Source: Humidesulfovibrio mexicanus
Lineage (GTDB): Bacteria > Desulfobacterota > Desulfovibrionia > Desulfovibrionales > Desulfovibrionaceae
Length of the DNA stretch: 64,000 nucleotides
Assembly (NCBI RefSeq): GCF_900188225.1
Contig: NZ_FZOC01000001.1
Span: forward strand, 372,596 to 436,595
Direction of reading: 5' to 3'
Shown here: positions 39,290-48,274 of the stretch, in pieces
Numbering within the stretch: the first letter of the stretch is position 1
How the letters are laid out: every line of letters begins with the position of its first letter
Made by a program: the position numbers and the translations under genes
The notes under the pieces: model-generated
The model's input: only the letters and a program-made list of their open reading frames with translations
What the model was told of the DNA's origin: nothing
Database searches by the model: none

Positions 39290-40168
39290 CTAGCCTTTGC
39301 GCGCCGACACGGCCTGGAGCGAACACCAGATGAAGCCCTGCACGTCGATGCAGTCGCGCGGGGCCATGCCGCCGCGCCGCTCCAGCACACCGGCCACATA
39401 GCGCACAAAATCCTGCATCCGGGAATAGCTGCGCCAGTTGGGTCGCGAATCGTAACCGATGTCGAAGGCGTAGGCCTTGGCCGCCTCCTGCATGTTCGAC
39501 GGCTTGACGAAGGGATGCCGGTCGGGGTGGGCGAGGAAAAGAAAATAGGTCGCCGTGGTCCACTTGAGTGCGTCCAGTTCCTCCAGTACGGTGGCAAAGG
39601 CCTCGAAACGGGGGCCGAAGTCACCGTCCCCGTAGAGCACATCGAAAAACGCCGTCGCAAAACGGCGCTGCTCGGCCTCCCCACGCTTCAGCCCATCGCT
39701 CAAGGCCATCTTCTCGTTGGGGAAAATGAGGTTCGTCTTGCTCACAAGGCGCTTGGCGCGCTCGCACACCTCGGCGTGAGCGCCCTGCGCAAGCAGGGAC
39801 GCCAGTTCACCGGATGAGCACAACTCGGCCATCTGCGCTGCGGCGGCAACCTTGTATTCCCGCTCGGAGGACAGGTACGCGGGGTCCTCGAACCCCTGCG
39901 TGAAGGCGTCCGTGAACGCCTTCTCCAACTGCAAAAACGAGCGCACGCCCCGCACGTCCGTCCGGGCATCGACCCGCGAAAACAGCGGGTGCCTCTGCGG
40001 AGCGGATGCCGCAAGCAAAACGTCCATGGGCATCAGCCGGACGCCGCCGAATTCAAACAAGACCTGACGCTTGCCCTGGTCGCCCAAGGCCAGCACCTTG
40101 CCTGTGCCCCAGTCCGGAACCTTGCTGTTCGTCACATACGACCCAACGGGAAAAGGCGCTTCGCTCAT
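39290..40168 (-). CDS. DUF3553 domain protein
   Basis: A 292-residue cytoplasmic protein whose first 60 residues (VTNSKVPDWGTGKVLAL, VLFEFGGVRLM) match the small DUF3553 Tudor-like fold. The rest, including LQLEKAFTDAFTQGFEDPAYL, and GYDSRPNWRSYSRMQDFVRYV near the end, is not assigned and has no catalytic motif. It converges on the UvrD-type helicase with only 6 bases between the stops. The helicase ends in a related Tudor-like fold, so a functional link is possible but unproven. Confidence 0.75.
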   Translation of the reverse strand: MSEAPFPVGSYVTNSKVPDWGTGKVLALGDQGKRQVLFEFGGVRLMPMDVLLAASAPQRHPLFSRVDARTDVRGVRSFLQLEKAFTDAFTQGFEDPAYLSSEREYKVAAAAQMAELCSSGELASLLAQGAHAEVCERAKRLVSKTNLIFPNEKMALSDGLKRGEAEQRRFATAFFDVLYGDGDFGPRFEAFATVLEELDALKWTTATYFLFLAHPDRHPFVKPSNMQEAAKAYAFDIGYDSRPNWRSYSRMQDFVRYVAGVLERRGGMAPRDCIDVQGFIWCSLQAVSARKG

Positions 40169-40353
40169 TGTTGTCCTCGCGGGCCGTGGCGGCTCGACGG
40201 TTCTGCGTTTCCTGCCTGCGCAGGCGTATTGCCCATGTGGGGCCAAGCGGCGGCCATGGCCCGTCCCGGCCTTGAGCCATCGCCCCGGAAGGGTTGTCCT
40301 ACTCCACTCCGAAACGAAAGGCAAAGCCGATGCGGCGTATCAGCCCAACACGG

Positions 40354-42087
40354 CTAGCCTTTCATCTGCTGCGGCGGGGAAGGCTGCGGCACCTCGTCGA
40401 TCTGCCCCGCGCCCATGTGCGCTTCGGCATACTGCCTGTACACGCCGGTCTTGAAGAAGAGGTCGAAGACCTCCGGGTCCATGTGCCGGTCCTTGACCAT
40501 GAAGCCCATAATCTTCATGGCCTGAGAGAGCTTCATGGGCTCCTTGTAGGGCCGGTCCTTGGCGGTGAGGGCCTCGAACACGTCGGCCACGGCCAGGATG
40601 CGCGCTTGGAGCGAAAGCGCCTCGCCGCCGATGTGGTTGGGATAGCCGGTGCCGTCGAGCTTCTCGTGGTGCGCCCCGGCGAATTCCGGCACGCGAGCCA
40701 GGCGCTTGGGGAACGGCAAGCGCGAGAGCATGTCGATGGTGACCACCGTGTGGTCTTCGATGATCTTGCGCTCGGCATCGGTGAGGGTGCCTTTGCGGAT
40801 GCAGAGATTCCGGACCTCGTCCTCGGTGAGCCAGGGCTTTTCCTCGTCGCCGTCCTTATAGGTGCGCGCGGCGATGGCCTTGACCCGCTCGATGCGCTCG
40901 TCGCTCATGAACTCGCCGGGCGTGTTGCAGGAGACGATGTAGGCGAGGTCGTCCTCCAGTTCCTGCCTGCGGCGCTCCATTTCGTCGGTGACGGCGAACA
41001 TCTCTTGGCGCGAGGCCCCGCTTCCGGCCAGCTCAAGCAATTTCTCCAGCAGTTCTGCCTGGATGGCCTTGCCGATGAGCCTGAAGCGCGTTTGCACAAG
41101 GTCGATGCGGTCCACTATGGCCTCGAGCTTGGTGGCCTTGTCCACCACATGCACCGGGGTGGTGATCTTGCCCACGTCGTGCATCCAGGCGGCGAGCTTC
41201 AACTCCTCCATTTCGTTCTCGTCGAAACGCACGTTCTGGAAGGGGCCGTCCTGCTGCGCGTTCACGGCCTCGGCGATGCGCATGGTCAAGTCCACCACGC
41301 GGTCGATGTGGCCGCGGGTGTATGGGCTCTTGGCGTCGATGGCCGCCGCGATGCTTTGCATGAAGGAATACAGCAGGGCCTTCAGGCCGTTGATGAGCTG
41401 GGTGTTGGTGAGGGCCACGGCGGCCTGGCTGGCCAGGGACTTGACCGCCGCCAGGCCGACGGAAGAGAAGGCCGCGACCTCTCCCGTGCGCTTGTCCTTG
41501 GCGTTCAAGAGCTGCAGCACGCCGATGATCTCGTCTTCGTGGTTCTCCAGCGGGATGACGAGCATGGAGCGTGAGCGGTAGCCGGTGGAGGAATCGTAGC
41601 GGCGCGTGCCGCTGAAATCGAAGCCCTCCGCGCAATACACGTCCTCGATGTTCACGACCTCTCTGGTAAGGGCCACATGGGAGGACACGTTGGCGTGGTT
41701 CTCCTCGCCCGCCTCGGTATACAGGTTCACCGGGGGCAGGGTGATGGGGTTGCCGCTTGCGCCGCCAAGGCGCACATTCATGGTGTCGTTCTGCAGCACC
41801 ACGAATTCGAGCTTGCGGCCGGTGTCGTCCACTATGTAGAGGGTGCCCGCGTCGGCCAGGGTGATGGAACGCGCAAGGCTTACGATCATCTCGAACAGGC
41901 GGTCGCGGTTCTGCTCGCCGGAGAGCGCCAGGCCGATGTCCGTCAGGTGGCGCAGGTGCTCGCGGAGACGGGCGGCGTGGGCGCGCAGTTCCTCAAGCCC
42001 GGCATGGTCGAGGTCCAGATCGGCGTCGAAGCCGTTTCCCTGCTTCTCCGGTGGTTCGGAGCATGACGCCCCGCTCGTCTCCGCCAT
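40354..42087 (-). CDS. GAF / HD-GYP cyclic-di-GMP phosphodiesterase-type protein
   Basis: A 577-residue signalling protein. A GAF domain spans about residues 50-228 and an HD-GYP domain about 235-550. The metal-binding HD pair is His-303/Asp-304 in HDVGKI, and the second half has HHEKLDGTGYP at 473-483 followed by RILAVADVFEALTAKDRPY. The HD and GYP halves are 170 residues apart, against about 60-65 normally, because of an inserted helical and charged segment (about 330-435). The protein has no membrane span. HD-GYP enzymes break down cyclic di-GMP; the GAF ligand is unknown. GGGGGAG precedes the ATG. Confidence 0.92.
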   Translation of the reverse strand: MAETSGASCSEPPEKQGNGFDADLDLDHAGLEELRAHAARLREHLRHLTDIGLALSGEQNRDRLFEMIVSLARSITLADAGTLYIVDDTGRKLEFVVLQNDTMNVRLGGASGNPITLPPVNLYTEAGEENHANVSSHVALTREVVNIEDVYCAEGFDFSGTRRYDSSTGYRSRSMLVIPLENHEDEIIGVLQLLNAKDKRTGEVAAFSSVGLAAVKSLASQAAVALTNTQLINGLKALLYSFMQSIAAAIDAKSPYTRGHIDRVVDLTMRIAEAVNAQQDGPFQNVRFDENEMEELKLAAWMHDVGKITTPVHVVDKATKLEAIVDRIDLVQTRFRLIGKAIQAELLEKLLELAGSGASRQEMFAVTDEMERRRQELEDDLAYIVSCNTPGEFMSDERIERVKAIAARTYKDGDEEKPWLTEDEVRNLCIRKGTLTDAERKIIEDHTVVTIDMLSRLPFPKRLARVPEFAGAHHEKLDGTGYPNHIGGEALSLQARILAVADVFEALTAKDRPYKEPMKLSQAMKIMGFMVKDRHMDPEVFDLFFKTGVYRQYAEAHMGAGQIDEVPQPSPPQQMKG

Positions 42088-42286
42088 TGGCTCCCCCTTC
42101 GGACGTCGAGTGGACCAAAGGCCGCCTGCGCAAAACGCCGCGCGCGGCTCATCCAGTCACCTAGCACGGATCGCGGCGGCGGGGAAAGGGGGGCAAGGCA
42201 CGGTTGCCCCAGGAATTGGAATGGAGTACAAGGCCCAATGTCGCGTGGGGCACAGTCTCCGCGCAGTCCGCCCACAGGGAGCTTTC

Positions 42287-43093
42287 GTGTCGGCATCCGC
42301 CCATCAGCAGCGCATTCTCACCGCCATTCTCGCCGTGTCCCTGGTGGCCCTTGCCCTGTGGCAGGGCGGCGTGTTCGTCCTGGCGGTCCTGGTGGCGGTA
42401 AGCGCCCTGGGCCAGTGGGAGTTCACGGCCATGTTCCGCCCCGGCCCGGAACACAGGCCCCTGCGGCTGACAGGCATGGCCCTTGGCCTGGGCCTGCTTC
42501 TGGCCGTGCGCCTGGCCGGGCAGGAGTATCTGGCCTGGGTGCTGGCCGCCTGCTTCTGGTTTCTGGCCCTGCGCTTTTTGCTGCGCTACGGCCGCGACCA
42601 GGAAGGCGCCGACTTCCACGATGAACTGATCCTCATGGCCGGGCTCATGTATCTGCCGCTCATGCTCCAGTTCTGCCTCTCCCTTTCCACGCCGGAAATC
42701 GTCCTCGTGCTTCTTTCCACTGCGGTTTCGGACACGGCGGCCTACTATTCCGGCACCTATTTCGGCAAAACCAAAATTTGGCCGCAGGTAAGCCCCAAGA
42801 AATCCTGGGCCGGAAGCATCGGCGGCTTCATTGGTTGCGTGGCCGCGGTGACGGCCTACGGCGTCTCTTTCGGCGATGCGCCCGTTGTCCTCTGGGTGCT
42901 TCTGGGAGCGCTCTTGAACATCGCGGCGCAGATGGGCGACTTCTTCGAGTCCGCCCTCAAGCGCAAACTCTGCGTCAAGGACTCCGGCACGCTGCTTCCC
43001 GGCCACGGCGGCCTGCTCGACCGCATCGACAGCCTGCTGCTGGCCCTGCCCTGCTACGCCCTGTTCAAAGAAGTCGCCCCGCTCTTCCCCTAG
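42287..43093 (+). CDS. cdsA: phosphatidate cytidylyltransferase
   Basis: A 268-residue membrane enzyme that makes CDP-diacylglycerol from phosphatidate and CTP. Seven to eight hydrophobic segments are visible. The family signature sits at the C terminus: LKRKLCVKDSG followed by GHGGLLDRIDS. A GTG at 42287 is preferred as start (GGGAG five to six bases before it and the family-like MSAS start); an ATG 65 bases upstream is possible. The gene opens the cdsA-dxr-rseP-tsaB series. An undecaprenyl-diphosphate synthase gene, the usual upstream partner, is not there. Confidence 0.93.
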   Translation: MSASAHQQRILTAILAVSLVALALWQGGVFVLAVLVAVSALGQWEFTAMFRPGPEHRPLRLTGMALGLGLLLAVRLAGQEYLAWVLAACFWFLALRFLLRYGRDQEGADFHDELILMAGLMYLPLMLQFCLSLSTPEIVLVLLSTAVSDTAAYYSGTYFGKTKIWPQVSPKKSWAGSIGGFIGCVAAVTAYGVSFGDAPVVLWVLLGALLNIAAQMGDFFESALKRKLCVKDSGTLLPGHGGLLDRIDSLLLALPCYALFKEVAPLFP

Positions 43094-43102
43094 CAGGCCG
43101 CC

Positions 43103-44320
43103 ATGAAAAGCTACATCTCCACCTGGCCGCAAGCCGCTCCGGATCTACCCTTTCCCCGCACGCTCGCCGTGCTGGGATGCACCGGGTCCATCGGCGTAAG
43201 CGCCCTGGACGTTGTGGGGCAGCACCCGGAACTGTTCCGCGTGGCCGCGCTGGCCGGGGGCAGGAACGCCCGCCGCCTGGCCGGGCAGGCCGCTCGTTTC
43301 CGTCCAGCGCTCCTGGCCGTGCTGGACGACGGGGTGGCCGACGAACTGCGGACGCTGTTGCCCGCGGGCTACGCGCCGGAAATCGTCACCGGCCCCGAAG
43401 GGTACACGGCCGCGGCGACGCTGCCGGAAGCAACGCTTGTGCTTTCGGCAATCGTGGGCGCCGCGGGCTTTCTGCCCACACTGGCTGCAGCCCAGGCGGG
43501 CAAACGCATCGCGCTGGCCAACAAGGAAAGCCTGGTGCTCGGCGGGTCGCTCATCCGCGAGGCCTGCCGCAAATCCGGGGCCGTGGTGCTCCCCGTCGAT
43601 TCCGAACACAACGCGCTGTTCCAAGCGCTGTGCGGCCATGCGGACGCCGAGGGCAAGGAGCTGTCCCGGCTCATCCTCACGGCCTCCGGCGGTCCGTTCC
43701 GCGGGCGCGACGCCGCGTTTCTCGCCGCGGTAACGCCGGAACAGGCCATGAGCCACCCCAACTGGAGCATGGGCGCAAAGATTTCCGTGGATTCGGCAAG
43801 CCTTATGAACAAGGGGCTGGAGGTCATCGAGGCCTGCCATTTGTACGGTCTGCCGGTCCAGCGCGTGGACGTGCTCGTGCATCCGCAAAGCATCGTGCAC
43901 TCCCTGGCCGAATACGTGGACGGCTCGCAGCTTGCGCACCTGGGCGTGCCGGACATGCGCATTCCCATCGCGCATTGCCTGTGCTTCCCCAGGCGGGTGA
44001 CCCTGGACATGCCCCGGCTGGACCTGGCCCAGGTGGGCGGTCTCACCTTCGAACGGGCCGACGAGGCGCTGTTTCCCTGCCTGCGCCTGGCCAAGGAGGC
44101 CTACGCCGCCAGCCCCAGCCATCCGGCCGTGCTGAACGCGGCCAACGAGGCCGCCGTGGACCTGTTCCTGACCGGTGCCATCGGATTCATGGACATTCCC
44201 CGGCTCATCGAGGCGGAGTTGGAGCGCCATGCCGGACTTGGCCCTGCGCCGGACGCGAGGGCGCTTTTGGACGTGGACGCGCGAACCAGGCGGAGCGTGC
44301 GCGAAGCCGCGGCAAAATAA
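43103..44320 (+). CDS. dxr: 1-deoxy-D-xylulose 5-phosphate reductoisomerase
   Basis: A 405-residue NADPH-dependent enzyme of the non-mevalonate isoprenoid pathway. The Rossmann start GCTGSIG is at residues 25-31, then ALANKESLV, the substrate/metal region PVDSEHNALFQ, GPFRG and SMGAKISVDSASLMNKGLE. Length and order are normal. It follows cdsA by 9 bases. A 100-base gap to rseP contains a perfect TTGTCA-TCG-TGACAA palindrome (44367-44381) of unknown meaning. Confidence 0.97.
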   Translation: MKSYISTWPQAAPDLPFPRTLAVLGCTGSIGVSALDVVGQHPELFRVAALAGGRNARRLAGQAARFRPALLAVLDDGVADELRTLLPAGYAPEIVTGPEGYTAAATLPEATLVLSAIVGAAGFLPTLAAAQAGKRIALANKESLVLGGSLIREACRKSGAVVLPVDSEHNALFQALCGHADAEGKELSRLILTASGGPFRGRDAAFLAAVTPEQAMSHPNWSMGAKISVDSASLMNKGLEVIEACHLYGLPVQRVDVLVHPQSIVHSLAEYVDGSQLAHLGVPDMRIPIAHCLCFPRRVTLDMPRLDLAQVGGLTFERADEALFPCLRLAKEAYAASPSHPAVLNAANEAAVDLFLTGAIGFMDIPRLIEAELERHAGLGPAPDARALLDVDARTRRSVREAAAK

Positions 44321-44420
44321 TGCGGTCGGCGGCGAAGGCCCGGGGCCTCGCGCCGAGCTCCCCTTTTTGTCATCGTGACAACGAAAGCCGGCCCACCCCG
44401 GCAATGTGCAAGGAGTTCCT

Positions 44421-45482
44421 GTGGGTGTCATCGCCATTGTGCTCGTTCTGGGCGGACTGATTTTCTTCCACGAGCTTGGGCATTTCCTGGTGGCCCGCAT
44501 GTTCGGCATCGGGGTCAAGGCCTTTGCGCTGGGCTTCGGGCCCAAGATCGCCAGCTTCCGTTCCGGAATGACGGAATACCGGCTCTGCGCCGTGCCCCTT
44601 GGCGGCTATGTCATGCTGGCCGGGGAATCTCCCGAGCACGACGAGGAGCCCGCCATCCCCAAGGACCTGCTTTTCAGCCTGCGGCCGGTGTGGCAGCGCA
44701 TGTGCGTGGTGGCGGCCGGCCCTGTGTTCAATTTCCTGTTGGCCTGGGGCATCTATTGGGCGCTTTTCGCCACCCAGGGGCAAATGGGCCTCGCTCCCAC
44801 CATCGGCCAAGTGCTGCCGGACAGCCCGGCCGCCCGCGCCGGGCTCAAGGAGGGGGACAACGTGCTGACCATCAACGGCCGCTCCGTCACCTTCTGGGAC
44901 GATCTTACCGACCAGATCCAGAATTCCAAAGACCGGCCCATCGCCCTTGCCATCAAACGCGACCGCGAGCACGTCAGCCTGGAGGTCACCCCGGAGCTGC
45001 GCCAGCGCAAGAACGTCTTCGGCGAAACCGTCACCGTGCCCATGCTCGGCATCGTGGCCGCAAAAGAAATCGTGACCATGGAGCTTTCCGCCGGGCAAAG
45101 CCTTGTCCTTTCGGCCAAGGAAACGTGGCGGGCCATCGTGAACATGGTCATGGCCCTGGTGAAGATGATCGAGCGGGTGATCCCTGCTGAATCCATCGGC
45201 GGCCCCATCCTCATCGCGCAGCTCATCAACCGCGAGGCGCAGGAAGGCATTGTGGGCCTGCTGGCCCTGGCTGCGGCGCTTTCGGCCAACCTGGGCTTCG
45301 TCAATTTGCTGCCCATCCCGGTGCTCGATGGCGGGCATCTGGTCCTTTTCAGCCTGGAGGCCGTGACGCGCAAGCCGCTGAGCCTGCGCGCCCGCGCCGC
45401 CGCAATGCGCGTGGGCATCGCCCTGCTGGCGGCGCTCATGCTCTTCGCCACCTACAATGATCTGCGCAGACTCTTCCAATAG
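44421..45482 (+). CDS. rseP: RIP metalloprotease RseP (site-2 protease)
   Basis: A 353-residue intramembrane zinc protease. The HExxH motif is at residues 17-21 (FFHELGH) in the first membrane span, a PDZ domain lies in the middle (PDSPAARAGLKEGD), and the second metal motif NLLPIPVLDGGH is near the C terminus. It would cleave anti-sigma factors or leftover signal peptides. The start is a GTG with AGGAG five bases before it. It overlaps tsaB by 26 bases. Confidence 0.95.
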   Translation: MGVIAIVLVLGGLIFFHELGHFLVARMFGIGVKAFALGFGPKIASFRSGMTEYRLCAVPLGGYVMLAGESPEHDEEPAIPKDLLFSLRPVWQRMCVVAAGPVFNFLLAWGIYWALFATQGQMGLAPTIGQVLPDSPAARAGLKEGDNVLTINGRSVTFWDDLTDQIQNSKDRPIALAIKRDREHVSLEVTPELRQRKNVFGETVTVPMLGIVAAKEIVTMELSAGQSLVLSAKETWRAIVNMVMALVKMIERVIPAESIGGPILIAQLINREAQEGIVGLLALAAALSANLGFVNLLPIPVLDGGHLVLFSLEAVTRKPLSLRARAAAMRVGIALLAALMLFATYNDLRRLFQ

Positions 45483-46275
45483 CCCGGTTCCGGACGGCGG
45501 CCTGCTCCTGGCCGTCAACGGGGCTGACGAGCGCCTGCAGGCGGCCATCGGCCATACGCAGGGCGGCGCGGCGCAGCTCTTGGCCGCGCAGGAGTGGACC
45601 GTGCCCGGACAAGCCGCGCGCTTTTTGGCTCCGGGCATCCGCAACATGCTGGACGCGCTTGGCAGGCGGGCCGCGGACATTTCGCGCATCGCCTGCGTCA
45701 CCGGGCCTGGCAGCTTCACAGGGCTGCGCATGTCGCTGGCGCTGGCGGAAGGTCTGGCCGCCGGACTCGCAGGACGCGCAGGGGGCCCCCCACTGATGGC
45801 GGGCATAGGGCATTTGCAGCTGCTGGGTCTGGAGGCCGCCGAGGTGGTTCCCGGCGCGGTGCTCGCCCTGGCCTGGGCGCGCAGAGGGCAGGCGTACGCG
45901 CAGGCGTTCATGGGGCGCACAGCGCTTATGCCGCCACAGGTGGTCCAGCTTGCGGACATGCCCGCGCTCCTGGCCGGCCTCCCCCGTCCGCTTGCGCTGC
46001 TCGGCGGCGGCCTGCGCCGCAATCTGGGCTGTTTCGAAGAACTCGCACAGGCCGATCCGGCCATCAGGCTGCTGCCCGCGCATTGGGACGCCCCGCGCCC
46101 CCACGCCCTGCTCGCCCTGGCGGCACAGGCCGCTTTCGGGCCCGGGCCGCTGGCCCCGGAGTACCTGCGGGCCTCCGATGCGGAAGACAACCTCGCGGCC
46201 ATCGCCGCCGGGCGTGGCCTTACCGAGGCCGAAGCCCAGGCCATTCTGGCCAAGGGCAGCCGCCCGCTCTCCTGA
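45457..46275 (+). CDS. tsaB: tRNA threonylcarbamoyladenosine biosynthesis protein TsaB
   Basis: A 272-residue protein of the TsaB/Kae1 actin-like fold. The characteristic GPGSFTGLRMSLALAEGLA is present near residues 85-105, with LLAVN at the start and PEYLRASDAEDN near the C terminus. TsaB is a non-catalytic partner of TsaD in making t6A37 in tRNA. The residues are somewhat divergent, with an Ala/Gly-rich middle. The ATG lies inside rseP. The gene converges on dnaA with 121 bases between stops that hold only a weak long-loop repeat (GCAGAGG..CCTCTGC). Confidence 0.87.
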   Translation: MICADSSNSPVPDGGLLLAVNGADERLQAAIGHTQGGAAQLLAAQEWTVPGQAARFLAPGIRNMLDALGRRAADISRIACVTGPGSFTGLRMSLALAEGLAAGLAGRAGGPPLMAGIGHLQLLGLEAAEVVPGAVLALAWARRGQAYAQAFMGRTALMPPQVVQLADMPALLAGLPRPLALLGGGLRRNLGCFEELAQADPAIRLLPAHWDAPRPHALLALAAQAAFGPGPLAPEYLRASDAEDNLAAIAAGRGLTEAEAQAILAKGSRPLS

Positions 46276-46396
46276 TTCCGAGACAGGTCGGCGGAGCGCC
46301 GGGCCGACTTCCTCCCCCGTGCAGAGGCGTCCGCAACGGGTCCGGTCCGGCGCGCGCCGAAAACCTCTGCCCCTGGCGGGCAATTTCGCTAGGCTG

Positions 46397-47755
46397 TTAT
46401 GCGGAAAGGCGGCCGATGGTGCTGGAGAGCTGCCGGCCAAGCGGGGTCTGGTGGTTGATCTCGCGCTCCACGTTGATGATGCCCTTGAGCACGGTGGAGT
46501 GCTTGCGGCCAAGGCGCTCGCCGATGGCCGCCAAGGAAAGTCCCGTGTGTTTTCGCCCAAGATAGAAGGCGGTGTTGCGCGCAAGCACGGTCTGCTGGCT
46601 GCGGCTCCTGGACCTCAGTTCCGGTTCGTCGATGCCATAGCTCTTGCAGACGAAGGACACGATGCGCTCCATGTCCGGGGCGCACACCTGGGACTGGTAG
46701 TTCTCAAGCACCTGCCAGGCAAGCTCGGTGGTGATGCGCTGCCCCAACAGCCTGGCCTTGAGCACCAGATTGTTCAGGCAGCTCTCCAACTGGCGGATGT
46801 CGGTAGTCAGCCGCTCGGCGAGAAGCCCGGCGACATCGTCGGGCACCTGGACCTGCAGGCTGCGGGCCTTGCGCCGGACGATCTCCTCGCGGGTGGCGAA
46901 GTCGGGAGCGTCCATGAGGGCCATGAACCCCGAAGCGAAGCAAGACACCAGTTGCGGATCGACCTGATCGAGCTCGCGCGGGAGAAAGGAGCTGGTGAGC
47001 ACAACCTTGCAGCCCCTGGCTTGCAGGGCCTTCAAGGTCATGAGCAGCTCGTCCTGAAGCTTGCCCTTGCCCTGGAAGAAATGGATGTCCTCAAGCAGGA
47101 GCACGTCCACGGAGTCGCGGAACTCGGACTTGAAGCGCGCCGCCTCGCGGGCCTTGATGGCCAGCACCAGCCGGGTGGCGAACTCCTCCGCCGAAAGGCA
47201 GGCGATGGACAGCCTGGAACGGTTGCTGCGCGAGGCCAACTGGCGGCCAATGGCGTGCAGCAGATGCGTCTTGCCCAGGCCCGGCCCTGCGGAAAGAAAC
47301 AGATGGTCCGCGGCGAGGGCGTCGTTGCACAGGCCTTTGGAGGCCGCGCAGGCCAACTCGTTGCAGGGGCCGACGACGAAGTCCTCGAAGCTGAAGCGCC
47401 AGCGGGAGTCGGCAATGGGCCGGGGCCTGTAGTCCAGAGGCAGGGCCAGGGCCGACCGCTGCTGGCGGTTCCCCCTTTCGGAGGTCTCTGCCGGGGCCGG
47501 GGCCAGGGCCGGTTCGGCCTTGCGCACAACCACACGGGCGTCGACGTGTCCGCCGACAAGTTCCTGCGCGGCGTCGCGCACGACATCAAGCAGACGCTCC
47601 CGTATCCAGGTGGCGACAAACTCGTTCGGGGCCTGGAGCTCCAGCGATCCGCCGGTGAAGGTGGCGGTCAGAGGCCTGATCCAGAGGGTGAAAAGCCCCT
47701 GTTCCAGTCGATTTTCGAGCATGAGAAGCAATTTTTGCCAGAGGTCCGCATTCAT
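46397..47755 (-). CDS. dnaA: DnaA family replication initiator, divergent
   Basis: A 452-residue DnaA-type protein with all four domains: an N-terminal DnaB-contact domain (1-75), a linker, an AAA+ ATPase (about 115-335) and a C-terminal helix-turn-helix. Walker A is GPGLGKT at 157-163. Walker B reads LLLEDIHF at 219-226, with Glu replacing the usual first Asp. Sensor 2 Arg-321 is kept. The box VII region reads DPQLVSCF where DnaA normally has DRLxSRF, so the arginines equal to E. coli Arg-281 and Arg-285 are Gln-268 and Cys-272. The DNA-binding signature is RKHSTVL at 417-423. dnaN and gyrB are not adjacent; it may be a second DnaA. Confidence 0.92.
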   Translation of the reverse strand: MNADLWQKLLLMLENRLEQGLFTLWIRPLTATFTGGSLELQAPNEFVATWIRERLLDVVRDAAQELVGGHVDARVVVRKAEPALAPAPAETSERGNRQQRSALALPLDYRPRPIADSRWRFSFEDFVVGPCNELACAASKGLCNDALAADHLFLSAGPGLGKTHLLHAIGRQLASRSNRSRLSIACLSAEEFATRLVLAIKAREAARFKSEFRDSVDVLLLEDIHFFQGKGKLQDELLMTLKALQARGCKVVLTSSFLPRELDQVDPQLVSCFASGFMALMDAPDFATREEIVRRKARSLQVQVPDDVAGLLAERLTTDIRQLESCLNNLVLKARLLGQRITTELAWQVLENYQSQVCAPDMERIVSFVCKSYGIDEPELRSRSRSQQTVLARNTAFYLGRKHTGLSLAAIGERLGRKHSTVLKGIINVEREINHQTPLGRQLSSTIGRLSA

Positions 47756-48274
47756 GTCGGTTCATCTACGCCGGGCGCGTGATCGCGACAATCCCGGCAA
47801 AGGTCGGAATGCATCAGGACCCAGACACGTTTCTCTACAATATAACCACCTGATATAAAAGCATTCACTGCAAATCTCTTCACTCAAATGCAGGAGGGCA
47901 ATGACCGGATAACCCGCATGACACGGAGGAATCCGGCACAGTCGAGGCCGAGACAAACTTTGTGTTCAAAAAACTATCAACAAACTAAACTTCATTTTTC
48001 GCCATATTTTGAAATTTTTCACCGATTTTCTCTGTATTGAATTTTCACACGAGTCAATTCACCTGTGAAACATTTCGATAGTTGAGAGAAGCCTCACCCC
48101 CGCTGACACGGCGGAACATCATGCGACCGCACAGCCTGTCACCAACCCGGCCGACCCGTCCAAACAGCCGGGCAGTACGATTTTTATTCTTGTATTACCG
48201 ATAGGTAGAACAAATACGAACAGGGCCAGAAACCGCGAAAGGGGGGAGGCCCGAATTGGAGGAGGCAAAGAAGC
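47756..48274. other. 519-base gene-free region with AT-rich, DnaA-box-like segment
   Basis: The stretch between the dnaA start and the Hsp20 stop has no credible gene. Its middle (about 47940-48080) drops to roughly 30 percent GC against about 65 percent around it. It holds near matches to the DnaA box TTWTNCACA: TTTTTCACC (48015-48023), ATTTTCACA (48041-48049), and on the other strand TGTGAAACA (48064-48072), each with one mismatch. CTATCAACA (47974-47982) is a weaker, two-mismatch site. This could be an origin or a DnaA-autoregulated promoter. Confidence 0.5.

Noticed and set aside
44367-44381. TTGTCA-TCG-TGACAA palindrome between dxr and rseP
   Set aside because: Short, no promoter boxes placed around it and no known site matched with certainty; kept only as a note in the dxr entry.
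46321-46370. GCAGAGG..CCTCTGC repeat between tsaB and dnaA
   Set aside because: Loop of 36 bases and no T tract make a terminator doubtful, though it lies between convergent genes.
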